A DNA stretch of 64,000 bases from positions 34,564,833 to 34,628,832 of the forward strand of contig CM038466.1 of the NCBI GenBank assembly GCA_021464415.1, written 5' to 3'. The translations under genes were made by a program, and so were the position numbers. Positions 23,016 through 34,149 of this stretch are shown here, in pieces. The stretch is from Lonicera japonica (taxonomy: Eukaryota > Streptophyta > Magnoliopsida > Dipsacales > Caprifoliaceae). Below the pieces are notes generated by a model, which was not told where the DNA came from, did not search any database, and was given only the letters and a program-made list of their open reading frames with translations. The first letter of the stretch is position 1, and every line of letters starts with the position of its first letter.

Positions 23016-24680
23016 AACTTGGGTACTACTCAAGTACTTTACATGTGTCACTATATTTATCGGAAATCCACATTAACACGACCATCTCGACTAAGTATTT
23101 CGTCAGCACGACCATCACGACTGGGGGTGGATTTGGTACAATATCGTACCATACTGAGTGTATCGTGTACCATATCGAAAATTCGGTACACTAAAATTCA
23201 TTACTATTGCCATATCAAATTTTTGGTATACTAAAATATTGGTATGGTACGGTGTGGTACGATACATTACCAAAAAAATCCTAAAAAAAATTAAATTAAA
23301 GTGGACAGTCAAAAGTGAGCATTTTTAGTTAAAACAAAATAATTACATTATTTTTACTTACCTTTAATTAAGTTTTTGCAATCGATTGTTCCAAAAACAC
23401 TAAACCATGTATAAATATTGTTGCGTTATAAATTATAATCAACACATACACATCTATCAGATAGTTGAAAGCCGAATGATTGAAGTTTAATACGATTAAA
23501 AAAAATGAAGATAAATATTTGATATTTGAAGTTTAATAGGATTACCATTTGATTGATTAAGGGATGCCGAATGATAGGTGGATATATTATTTAAATTGCT
23601 AATTCATCATCACAGGTTGGTATGGTAAGGTATAAAAATCCACCAATAACTTATTCTTAAGCAGGCAGTCATGATAAATTTAGTAACCAATGGTGATCAT
23701 TTTGGTATGCACTAAAACCTAAAATGCAATCTCATTGAAAAATCGTTTTAAAATCCAGATGCAACGATTACCAGAGACAATATCTACATACCAGATACAA
23801 TAAATACGCATTTAAAAGAACCAAAGTTACAATTTGACATTTTTCCACAAGCACTAAAACAAAATTACGTACTTTTAATATTCTTTTGCCACTGGCAAGA
23901 AAACATCCACATAGCATTGAATAGTTCAGGTGCAAACTAAACTACTAGAGAGATAGAATTTGATAATTTTAATAAAAGGAACTTAGAATAGCTCCATAGA
24001 ACCCAGGCTTTCGAACTCCAAACAAGTATGCAAACTAACTCTCCTGTTTATAGATAACGTGAGCCACCATTAGTATTCAAATTAGTCGTCTCTTTGAAAT
24101 ACATTTAAGTACAAGCCAAGAACTCTCACGGACGTGACTCTTACAAAAGATACAACAATGTCAATAACTAATCCTCTTTTTAAGGATAGCACAAAAATGT
24201 CTTAATTATTCAGAACCATAATATTGTGCTTCTTATGCTAATAAACTAATCACACATAATTCAGAATTTGGTAATTTTGTATTTTTTGTGTATTTGGTAC
24301 AAATGATATTGGTACGGTACGGTATACCGTGGTAATACCAATTTATTGGTATGGTACGGTATACTGTCGGTAACAATACCGATAGGTACTGTACCATTAC
24401 AAAATTTTGGTACATTTTGGCAATAGTTTGGTTTGGTATGGATTGGTACGGTACAAATGGTATTTTTTCCCACCCCTAATCACGACAGTGTTATTAAGTC
24501 AGTAGGACCATCTTGACTTGGAGTGGTCTCATCGACATTCTTCTGTCTATTTGGTGAACGACTCAATCCATCTTCTTGTCCTAGACTTTACTTTGGCCCA
24601 CTATAGTGGGTTGATTGACTTCTTAGGCCTTTCAAGCTATACCAACCCAAATCATGTTTATTTATTTTTAGGCTCCCTTG
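23016..24680 (+). repeat. Direct duplication, copy B, split by a hAT insertion
   Basis: Left part 23016-23121 and right part 24479-24680 together are colinear with copy A. The break coincides exactly with the 8-bp target duplication of the inserted element. Confidence 0.8.
23122..24478. mobile_element. Non-autonomous hAT element (1357 bp)
   Basis: Terminal inverted repeats TGGGGGTGG... and ...CCCACCCCTA match the hAT consensus TAGGGGTGGG. The perfect 8-bp target duplication ATCACGAC is at 23114-23121 and 24479-24486, the length expected for hAT. Subterminal regions are rich in GGTACGGTAC/GGTATGGTACGG words on both strands, probable transposase binding sites. No transposase frame is present, so movement would need an autonomous relative. 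Confidence 0.9.
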
Positions 24681-24689
24681 GAGCACATA

Positions 24690-25374
24690 TTATTAACTTA
24701 CTTATCTCATCTTCTAACTTCTCATAGAAGTAAAAAAAAAAAAAAAAAGTAAAAACATATATATACATATCACTTTTCAACTTCATTGTTAAATACAGGG
24801 CCTAAAAGATTGAAGTTATTTTGGATAATTTTTTATTTTCTTCATTTAGCTTTACCATTCGGTCAACCTTTATGAAGAAAATAAATATTTTTCTCATTGG
24901 ATGGTTTTAGAATTTTCATATCACGTCATTTAAAACAACAGTAATATGCATTAATTGCATATGGAAATTTTTCTAGCTCCAAATTGGATCCATCACTGGG
25001 TCATACAGCAACTAGTCAATTAGGAACTCCTCTTTATGCTATAATACCACCATAATGCACCAAGTCATCAACACATTGTAATCAATTGTTCGAATAAGGA
25101 GATTATGAATTTTACCCATATAGATGTGATTGTTAAACTCTTTATTGGTTTGCTCTTATTGTGATAGTTGTATATCCAACGTTATTATATATTGCAGTTG
25201 TGGATTCATAATATCTATGAAAAAAAATCATATTAGATGAAAAAGATTATAATCCCGAATAAGTTTTTGTTATGTTATTCTTATTAAAAAAGCACACACA
25301 TTAAGTTCAATTTATTAAATAGTGGGCAAGCTAACTCTAAGCCCATCTTTTAGAGCACCATTTTTTCTAAGATA
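24690..25374 (+). repeat. Family-X copy, left part, interrupted by the Athila element
   Basis: From about 24950 it has the family-X landmarks TGGATCCATCACTGGGTC, CAACTAGTC, CTCTTTATGCTATAAT, CTAACTCTAAGCCCAT and TTTTTTCTAAGATAAAGTT, and continues at 35982 beyond the Athila insertion (TTCTTTAGGTCCAACAAAAT). The first part, 24690-24950, is AT-rich with a poly(A) run near 24732-24749. Confidence 0.6.
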
Positions 25375-25379
25375 AAGTT

Positions 25380-27211
25380 TGACGCGCCGAAAATACTTCC
25401 GTGCTTAGGTACCCAAGTGCAGGTTGTCAAGTTATAATACTTGGTAAGTCCAAGTGTCGAACCACAAGGATAGTCGGAAAGACGATGTGGTGATTACGAG
25501 TCCAAGGTTTTGTGAAGAGAATTTAATTGGTTGATTTTAGTTGTTGATTTTAAAGTCTTGCAATAAAAATTAAAATGATGTAACAATAGACGAGAAAAGG
25601 CTAAGGCATTATAGAATTCATTTGTTTTGCAAAGTTAAGTAAAATCAATCTCATTCAAAGTTCTCAATGCAATTCCTAAGTGTTGAATATTTTACCCATT
25701 TCTAAGCAAAAGGGTGTGGAGCAAAAGCAACCCATTCCCATATAAATGCCATATAAAGAAAGGATGTAAGCAAATATCAACACAAGTGTATCTCTCATTT
25801 TTATCTTGTGACAAAGGGTGTGAAGCAAGTGCAACCCATTCCCACATAATATCAACCAAGATTCAAACTCAAAATACACAAAAATAAAAGGCATAAATTT
25901 AAACTAGGCATTTAAGAACTCATTGTTAGTTTCCCCTAGGCAAATGACTTGATTATGAAAATGGCCAACTACAAGGAGTTTAGCTCGATAAATCATAACA
26001 TTTCATTTGTCCAAGATTGGGAGGTCTAGGTGGAGGTCAAACCGTCCTATATAGACTTATTTGATAAATACAAATTGAATCCTTAAAATGATTAATGAAG
26101 TTGTTTATGACATAAATTTAAAAGATCCTCTTTGGCAATACTTTAACTAAGAAAATGATGAGTCTAAAAATCACATAAAGTGTAGAAAGCACTCAACATA
26201 TCATTAAAGTATTTAAAGATTAAAATCTCAAATTTATGGTGTTTTCATGAATATCAAAGACTAATCATGATTGGCAATGAAAAGTATCTCATTCAAAGAA
26301 AGAATGAACATAGGCTAGTAAGAAATACACAAGTGTATCATTTCCTGACTAATGCTTGAGATCTATGTATACAAGGCATACAAAGTCAAATCATCATATG
26401 AAAATTATCTTATTAGCTTATGAATGGTTGAAAAAATGGAGAAGATGAAGGATTCAAAAAGTATTTAACAATACTAACAATGGAATGAGAATTGAACTTA
26501 CATAATTAATGCATTGCAAATTTCATCTTTTAGCCTTAGCAAAGAAATTACTCCATAATAAATGTAGAGACAAGAATTATAAAAGTGAACTCCCTTTCTC
26601 TCTCTAGAAAGTAAAACTATTACAAGCTCTCTATAAATTGAGAGATGAGAAGTAATAAAAGTGCTCTCTCCAACACAACAATGAAGACTATAAATAGGAA
26701 AGTTTTGTTGGATGCTAAAATAATAAACAATGCTTTTTATTTTTATTTATTTTTATTTTTATTTTTATTTTTATTTTTATTTTTATTTTTATTTTTATTT
26801 TTATTTTTGGTGGAGAATTCTACTTTCTTGGATGCTCTTTGGTCACATGGAGAATTCCACTTTCTTTCTTTAATCACATGGACATGCATGGAGACTTTCT
26901 TTCTTGGATGCTCTTTAATCACATGGACATGAAGACTTTCTTTCTTGAATTCTTTTTGCCCATGGAAAATTCCACTATCTTGAATTCTTTTTGTCCAAGG
27001 AAAATTCCAATATTGTATTAAATACAATATTTCTTGAAATCTAAAGACACCAAAATAAACACAAAAATATGCCTTTCCAAGCATTGTTAAATACAAAAGT
27101 GTTACGAGACTAATCGCGAAATAAGTTGGCAAACCGAGTAGTTTTAGAGAAATAAACGCGTCAAACAACTCCGAAAATGAGCAAATGAATGACAATATTA
27201 AGCATTTATCA
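25380..27211 (-). repeat. 3' LTR of the Athila element (1832 bp)
   Basis: On the plus strand it reads TGACGCGCCG...GCATTTATCA. It includes a (TTTTTA)n microsatellite at about 26736-26808, one unit longer than in the partner LTR. The ORFs across this tract (poly-Lys/Asn on minus, Leu/Phe on plus) are artefacts. Confidence 0.95.
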
Positions 27212-28598
27212 ACTCCTCCCGACTTATCTCTTGCTAGTCCCTTAGCAAGCAAAATAAAAATAGCTATATATAATATCCGAAAATGTATTGATAAAATGCA
27301 TTAAGCCATTTTAAAAACTCCCAAGTTCCCTTAGAAGACGAGGTTTGTTTCGTGAAGGTTTACAGTGATGATACCTACAAACATCAAAAGTTTGATCATG
27401 GTTAATGACGAGAATGATGATTTCAAAAGTTCAATTTGCAAAGCCTATAACATTACTATCACTATTTCTAGACTTGTGGGATTTTGAATGACTATCTAAA
27501 TTGCTTATCTCCTTTAAAAACTTAACCCATACTTCCCTTTAATCACATGCTAAGCCTTATATTAGCAAAATTCTCATTTAAACACAAAGAGTTTTGATCA
27601 TTAGAGATGGAAGAAGAATTTCCTTCAAAAACGAAAGTTTCAAATTTTGTCCATTTCTAAGCACTTTTCTTATATTTTCTTGGAATTTTCGCTAAATTAG
27701 TTCAAGGCGGTTTTCATCTCTATGGGGGGCAGCAGACTCACTATATAAAATTTGACATTTTATACTTATTTATTAAGCTTGAAGGAAGCTATTCACCATT
27801 TCCCATATGGTAACCTTTACCTATCCATAAAATTAGACAAAGAGACTTATGATTTAGTCAAGTGAAGCTTTAAGTCAATATTAGGATTAAAAGTCATCCA
27901 AGTTTTTCAAAGTGACATGCATTTGTCCTCTCTATTGGAGGATCTTTTCGAAAAAACTTTCATCAATTTTGGACAAGAATTCCCTCTTCACAAAATAAAA
28001 ATTACTCTAAGTGTTACGAAAGAATTTCTCTACTTGAAGCATTTGCACATTTTAAGGGACGTTTCTAGGGTCATGAATCTAATTGACGTAAAGCAAGGTA
28101 GATTATCACTCAAAATTCCATCTAGATCAAGGAATTCATGCCAATAGCTAATGAACTAGTCATCATCATTTTTTTTATCATTCATCCTTCATCATTTTTC
28201 AAACTTTCAAATTTTTTTTTTTTTTTTTAAAAGCTCTAAACACATGAAAAATTCAGAAATTGAAAAGCCATTAAAGTTTAAGTACATTACCCCCCAACTT
28301 GAAGAACGCATTGTCCTCAATGTGAAGAGAACGAGAAATTGACATTCTCCCATTTGGCTTTTTGATTTTCATGAGGAAAAGAGAGCTATTTTTCAAAGCA
28401 AAATTACTATATGTACACACTAACAAAAACAAACGGGTTAGAATTAGATAAAACATAACATGCATGCATTACAACCACATTTCAATCCTCATATCATGTT
28501 TATCAAACCAAACCCAAAAAGGAAGGAAAGAAAATAAAGCAAAAAAAATATTCTTTTTTTTTTTTTTATAAAAGTATATACAACATCACCTATACTTG
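27212..28598 (-). other. Athila 3' non-coding region with polypurine tract
   Basis: It lies between the pol stop and the 3' LTR. Next to the LTR, the minus strand reads GTCGGGAGGAGT, the polypurine tract. Near 28290-28330 the minus strand has CACATTGAGGACAATG followed by AAGTTGGGGGG, an element of the region after pol in this lineage. T-runs lie at 28213-28229 and 28554-28567. No envelope-like frame or membrane segment is recognised. Confidence 0.75.
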
Positions 28599-29750
28599 TT
28601 AGGTATAGGTCGGATCTTCAAGAGTGGTGGACTCCTCTTGAGGTGGGAATTCCAAAAATGGCTTAAGGCGTTGTCCATTCACTTTGAACACAAAGCCAGT
28701 TTTGGGATCCTCAACATTCACGACCCCAAAAGGGAATACATGTTGAACAATGTATGGGCCGGTCCAACGTGATTTCAGCTTTCCCGGGAAGAGATGCAAA
28801 CGCGTGTCATAAACTAGAACTTTGTGCCCGAGTTTAAATTCTTTTCTTAAAATAGATTTATCATGAAAAAATTTTGCACGTTCTTTGCTTATCTTAGCAT
28901 TTTGGTATGCATCCCTCCTTAATTCCTCCAACTCCTCAAGTTGTAACTTTCGGTTGCTTCCGACATTTTCAATATCAAAATTCATCATTTTAATTGCCCA
29001 AAATGATATATGTTCCAACTCAACGGGAAGATGGCAAGGCTTGCCATATACTATCCGATAGGGAGACATTCCTAAAATTGTTTTAAAAGCCGTACGGTAA
29101 GCCCAAAGTGCATCGTTAAGACGTAATGACCAATCCTTGCGATTTGGATTTACCCTTTTTTCAAGAATTTGCTTTATCTCCCTATTGGCAAGTTCGGCTT
29201 GGCCATTAGTTTACGGATGATAAGCGAGTGATACTTTGTGATTTACCCCATATTTTTGCATTAAAGATTCAAAAGGTTTATTGCAAAAATGAGTACCACC
29301 ATCGCTTATAATCGCTTTGGGAGTACCAAACCTTGCAAGAATATTTTCTTTTAAAAATCGGATCACCACTTTGTGATCATTTTTCTTGCAAGCTTGGGCC
29401 TCTACCCACTTGGAAACATAATCAATCGCCACTAAAATATAAAGGTTACCGAAAGAGGATGGGAATGGTCCCATGAAATCGATTCCCCAACAATCGAACA
29501 CTTCAATCACCAAGATTGGATTAAGCGGCATCAAGCTTTTTCTTGTAATCCCTCCTAACATTTGGCATCTCGGGCAAGATTTGCAATGTTGGTAGGCATC
29601 TTTGAACAATGTTGGCCAATAAAGGCCACTTTGCAAGATCTTGGCAGCCGTTTTTTTGGCCGAGAAATGTCCACCACAAGCTTCATTATGGCAAAAGTTT
29701 AGAACTTTTTCGAACTCGTCATTGGGAATACATCGTCGAATGATTTGATC
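28599..29750 (-). pseudogene. Athila integrase region
   Basis: It has the zinc-binding HHCC motif (HNEACGGHFS...HCKSCPRC). The catalytic core has Asp in GIDFMGPFP and in ISDGGTHF, and the Glu in [11 protein letters not shown] lies after the TAA stop at 29211. The C-terminal segment (29069-28599) carries the GPY-type motif [21 protein letters not shown]. Without the stop the DDE triad would be complete. Confidence 0.85.
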
Positions 29751-31478
29751 CGCCCCATACTTGAACAAGTATGGGTCATCCCAATAGAAACGGTTGACCT
29801 CGGACAAGAATTTTCTTCGGTCTTGGGCATTCCAATGGCTTGGCATCTTTCCGGTGACAAGATAGTTCACGATATCGGCATACCATGGTGAAGAAGAGAT
29901 TGTGAATAGTTGCTCATCCGGAAAAGAGTCTTTAATAGCACTCTCTTCAATGTGGTCAGTGAATGAAAGGCGAGATAAATGATCCGCCACCACATTTTCA
30001 ACACCCTTCTTATCCTTTATGAAAAGATTGAATTCTTGTAGGAGAAGAATCCATCTTAGAAGCCTTGGCTTTGCATCTTTCTTTGTGAAAAGATACTTGA
30101 GGGCCGCATGATCGGTGAAAATGACAATAGGTGACCCAATGAGGTAGGACCAAAATTTGTCGAGAGCAAAGACAATAGCCAAGAGTTCTTTCTCGGTGGT
30201 GGTGTAGTTCATTTGAGCCTCATTGAGAGTTCGGCTCGCATAGTAAATGACCCCGGGCTTTTTGTCCTTTCTTTGGCCGAGGACCGCCCCCACGGCGTAA
30301 TCGCTTGCATCGCACATGAGTTCGAATGGCAAACTCCAATCGGGGGTTTGCATGATGGGTGCGGTAGTGAGCATGTGATTGAGTTTTACAAAGGCTTCTT
30401 CACATTCCTTGTTCCATTCAAATGGGGCATTTTTCAAGAGCAACTTGCACATGGGTTTAGCAATGGTGCTAAAATTTTGAGTGAACCTTCGGTAGAATCC
30501 GGCATGCCCCAAGAATGAGCGAACATCCTTGATTGACTTGGGGGTGGGGAGCTTTGAGATAATTTCAATTTTTGCCTTGTCAACTTCGATTCCCTTCTCC
30601 GAAATAATGTGCCCTAAGATAATGCCCTTTGTCACCATGAAATGACATTTCTCCCAATTAAGAACAAGTTGTTTCTCAATGCACCTTTCTAAAACCTGCT
30701 CAACATTCAACAAACAATTATCGAATGACTTACCGTAAACGGTAAAGTCATCCATAAATACCTCTAAGGTCTTTTCCACCATGTCGCTAAAGATACTTAG
30801 CATGCACCTTTGAAAGGTTGCTGGTGTATTGCACAACCCAAATGGCATCCTTCAATATGCAAAGGTACCAAAGGGGCATGTGAAGGTGGTTTTCTCTTGA
30901 TCATTTAAATCAATCTCAATTTGGTTGTACCCGGAGAATCCATCTAAGAACGCGTAAAATTCATGCCCGGCTACTCTTTCGAGTGTTTGGTCCAAAAATG
31001 GGAGCGGAAAATGATCTTTACGTGTTACTTCATTAAGCTTACGGTAGTTAATGCACACTCGCCACCCGGTGGTGACTCTTTGGGGTATTAATTCATTTTG
31101 TTCATTGTTTGTTACTGTAAGCCCGGATTTCTTTGGTACAACTTGGGTTGGACTCACCCATTTGCTATCGGAGATTGGATAAATGATTTTTGCATCTAGC
31201 AATTTTAATACCTCATTTCTTACAACTTCTTGCATATTTGGGTTCAAGCGGCGTTGAAATTGTCTAGATGGTTTAGCATTTTCCTCCAAGTGGATTTTGT
31301 GAGTGCAAATTAAAGGATTAATCCCTTGGAGGTCAGCTAGTGTCCAACCAAAATCTTTCTTATGTTTATTAAGCATACTTACCAACCTCACCTCTTGCTC
31401 TTTTGAGAGTTCGGAAGAGATTACCACAGGGTAGGTTCTGGAAGCACCTAAGAAAACGTACTTCAAGTTGCTTGGCAA
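29700..31478 (-). pseudogene. Athila reverse transcriptase and RNase H region
   Basis: The reverse transcriptase begins about 31400. It shows VRNEVLKLLDAKIIYPISDSKWVSP, WRVCINYRKLNEVT, the stop at 30852, then MPFGLCNTPATFQRCM and the catalytic box VFMDDFTVYG. The connection and RNase H follow (PDWSLPFELMCDASDYAVGAVLGQ, YTTTEKELLAIVFALDKFW, FTDHAALKYL). The catalytic aspartates are present. Only the stop between FAY and RMPFG interrupts the domain. Confidence 0.85.
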
Positions 31479-31487
31479 TGGCTTGAG

Positions 31488-32309
31488 CTACATTTGTCCC
31501 TCAAGCTTTAGTGTTGGATCGGATGTGCTCCCCTTTTGTTCCTTCGGATCTTGAACCTTATCATCAAGTAAGGAAAACACTTGCAAACACTCATCGAATT
31601 CATTGGAAGTGGTTAGATTCTCTTCCATTGAATCCAAATCGTAAGTATTATTGAAATGATCTTGGACTAATGACTCTATCATGTTCACATGTTCACTTTC
31701 TTCATCAAAATCATTTTGTTGTTTGCTTAAAGAGAACACATTTAGCTCAAGAGTCATGTTTCCAAAAGCCAATTTAACAATTCCATTCTTGCAATTAATG
31801 ATGGCATTAGATGTGGCAAGAAATGGTCTTCCTAAAATGACAGGAATTTCATTAGCGGGATTTGCTACCGGTTGCATATCAAGAACAATGAAATCAACGG
31901 GAAAGTAAAATTTATCAATTTGCACAAGAACATCCTCTATTATCCCTCTCGGTATCTTAACGGAGCGATCCGCTAATTGAATCGTCACTTTGGTGGGTTT
32001 CAACTCTCCTAACCCCAATTGTTGGTACACCGAAAAAGGAAGCACATTAACACTAGCTCCCAAATCAAGTAAAGCATTCTTTATGCGACAATTGCCAATT
32101 AAACATGAAATGGTTGGGCAACCAGGATCTTTGAATTTTGGAATACTAGTGCCTTGCATGATAGAGCTGACTTGCTCTGTCATAAATGCTTTTTTCTTAA
32201 CATTCAACCTTCTTTTTGTGGTACACAAATCTTTGAGAAATTTAGCATATGAAGGTATTTGCTTGACCGCGTCAAGCAATGGAATGTTGATCTTGACTTG
32301 CCTAAACAC
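31488..32309 (-). pseudogene. Athila protease region
   Basis: Retropepsin-type aspartic protease, which would cut the polyprotein. The active-site loop is LDLGASVNVLP at about residues 81-91 of this segment; the Asp is present, and DLGA in place of DSGA/DTGA is common in Athila. The second conserved block, PVILGRPFLAT, follows near residue 155. It ends at a TAG stop just before LKPLPSNLKYVFLG, the start of the reverse transcriptase segment. Confidence 0.85.
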
Positions 32310-32396
32310 ATCAAGAATTTCGGTGTTGCGATTTTCCTTAGGAGGTTGATTTAACCTTTCGGGAAAAGGGACTTTGATGTTATTTCTGATTTTTTT

Positions 32397-33983
32397 CTAT
32401 GTCCTCTTTCTCATTCCTCTTTTCGTCTTCCTTTTCCTCACATTTTTTTCTTCTTCTACTCCTTCACTTGGTGTTGACTCGGCTATGTCCACCGGCGTTT
32501 GGGCCTTAGGAACTATAGTTTTGTCAATCATCTTTCCATTTCTAAGGGTTGTGATGGATTTCAACTCCTCTACATTCCCACTCGACTCCCCTTCAAATAT
32601 CATGGCTTGCCCTCTAGGATTAGCTATTGGTTGGGCCGGAAACTTTCCTTTTTCTTGGGTTGCTAAAGCGGTGGTGAGTTTGGACATTTGAGTTTTCAAA
32701 TCACTAACATCTCTATTGGTTTTGTCTACAAACTGCCGCAAAAGAGTCTCCAAATTTGAATTTGGGTTTGGGTTTGCTTGACCAAAAGAGTTGTTTTGGG
32801 GTGGAGGTGGTCTTGGTTGGTAGGAAATTGCATTCGAATTTTGATGAGCATTTTGATTTCCCCCCCAACTAAAATTAGGATGGTTCCTCCACCCTTCATT
32901 GTACCTTTGAGAAAATGGGTCATTGTTTGGCCTAGAGTATGAGTTCATAGCATTGATTTGTGAGGGACTTTAAAGGACCTCTTTGAAGGCCGGAATTGTG
33001 TGACACTCCTCCGTGGAATGTCCCACCTTCTCACAAATGACACACAATTGACTTGATGACACTACATTGACATCTCTAAGCTTGTTTGTCCCTAAGGCCT
33101 CTACCTTCTTAGACAATTGGAACAACCTTACCCCCATGTCATCATCATTGGATATTTGGTACAACCCACCCTTTCCCAGAGGTTTGGCCTTAGGTTCCTC
33201 GGTATAGGTGTTCCAATTTTGGGCACCTTCCGCCAATTCATCAAAATACAACAAGGCCTCCTCGGGATTTTTACTCAAGAATTGACCATTACACATGGTC
33301 TCTACAAATGTACGCATTTTGGGAGTAAGAGATTCGTAAAAATAGCTTACAAGGCTCCATGTTTCGTGGCCATGGTGAGGACACGCGTTTAAAAGTTCCT
33401 TGTATCTTTCCCAATACTTGTAAAAACTTTCATTTTCTTTTGGCGAAAAATTGGATATTGCCGTTCTCAAAGCGTTGGTCCGATGGACGGGAAAGAATTT
33501 TTTCAAAAACTCCGATTGAAGTACTTGCCAAGATCGAATAGATTGCAGTCTAAGAGCATTCAACCATATTTTTCCTTTATCTTTTAAGGAGAAAGGAAAA
33601 AGTTTTAAACGCATTACTTCCTCATTGGTGTTTGCCTCACGAAACGTGGAGCAAACTTTCTCGAAATCTTTCAAATGTAAGTACGGATTTTCGGATTCCA
33701 TACCATGAAAAGAGGGGATATGTTGAAGCATACCTGGCTTGAAGGAGAATGTTCCCGCTTGTCCGGTGGGGAGAATGATGCAAGAATTAGACGTCGTCCG
33801 AGGTGGTTGAAGATAATCCCTCATTGTTCGAACAGGAGGATGGTGATTATTGTTTTCTCCGGTATTTGACTCATTATCCTCGTCAGCCGTTTCAGAGGGA
33901 GTAGGTGAAGGACTAGGATGCCTTGGTAGTGGTTGGCCTCTTGGTGGACTTATGCAAAGATCAATGTACAAATTTTCGCGCAT
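32397..33983 (-). pseudogene. Athila Gag region
   Basis: The retrotransposon Gag domain spans about residues 50-265 (TMRDYLQPPRT, FSFKPGMLQHIPSFHGMESENPYLHLKDFE, LFPFSLKDKGKIWLNAL). A CCHC knuckle, CVICEKVGHSTEEC, sits at about residues 313-326. A TAA stop follows 12 codons later (32970-32972). The downstream segment 32948-32397 is Asn/Gln/Pro-rich and then forms a helix-like stretch (LLRQFVDKTNRDVSDLKTQMSKL). A TAG at 32397-32399 closes it before the protease. Confidence 0.85.
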
Positions 33984-34125
33984 AAGCCCGGAAGGGTGAT
34001 CTCAAATAAAATTTTCCACCTAAAAAAAATTATAATAATAAGTAGGAAAAGTAATTTACAAAGGGAGAGAATACTTACAAAGTGATTTTTTTTTTTACAA
34101 AACCCGTAATCTGTCTTTCGCCGTA

Positions 34126-34143
34126 TCCCCGGCAACGGCGCCA
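34126..34143 (-). promoter_or_regulatory. Primer binding site (Asp-tRNA type)
   Basis: On the minus strand it reads TGGCGCCGTTGCCGGGGA, six bases past the end of the 5' LTR. It is the typical Athila primer site, complementary to the 3' end of a tRNA-Asp. Confidence 0.85.
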
Positions 34144-34149
34144 AAAACT

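Larger units (their letters stand above)
28599..33983 (-). pseudogene. Athila gag-pro-pol, one phase, five premature stops
   Basis: The polyprotein would supply capsid/nucleocapsid, protease, reverse transcriptase, RNase H and integrase for copying the element. All open segments lie in one reading phase: 33983-32970, 32948-32397, 32309-31488, 31478-30852, 30848-29211 and 29069-28599. The 1795-codon frame is broken only by stops at 32970 (TAA), 32397 (TAG), 31488 (TAG), 30852 (TGA) and 29211 (TAA); no frameshift is apparent from the phases. At 30852 and 29211 conserved neighbours (before RMPFGLCN; between HP and TNGQAE) point to C-to-T changes from CGA and CAA; the others could also be C-to-T. 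Every domain is present in the usual order. The ATG at 33983 is the first in frame after the primer site and gives MRENLYIDL. Confidence 0.9.

Noticed and set aside
26743..27252. Minus-strand ORF with a Lys/Asn tail, and the matching one at 35514-35996
   Set aside because: It lies in both Athila LTRs and is driven by the (TTTTTA)n microsatellite; no domain is present.
30213..30518. Plus-strand ORFs at 30213, 31681, 31990, 32374 and 33117
   Set aside because: They are antisense shadows of the Athila gag-pro-pol frame.
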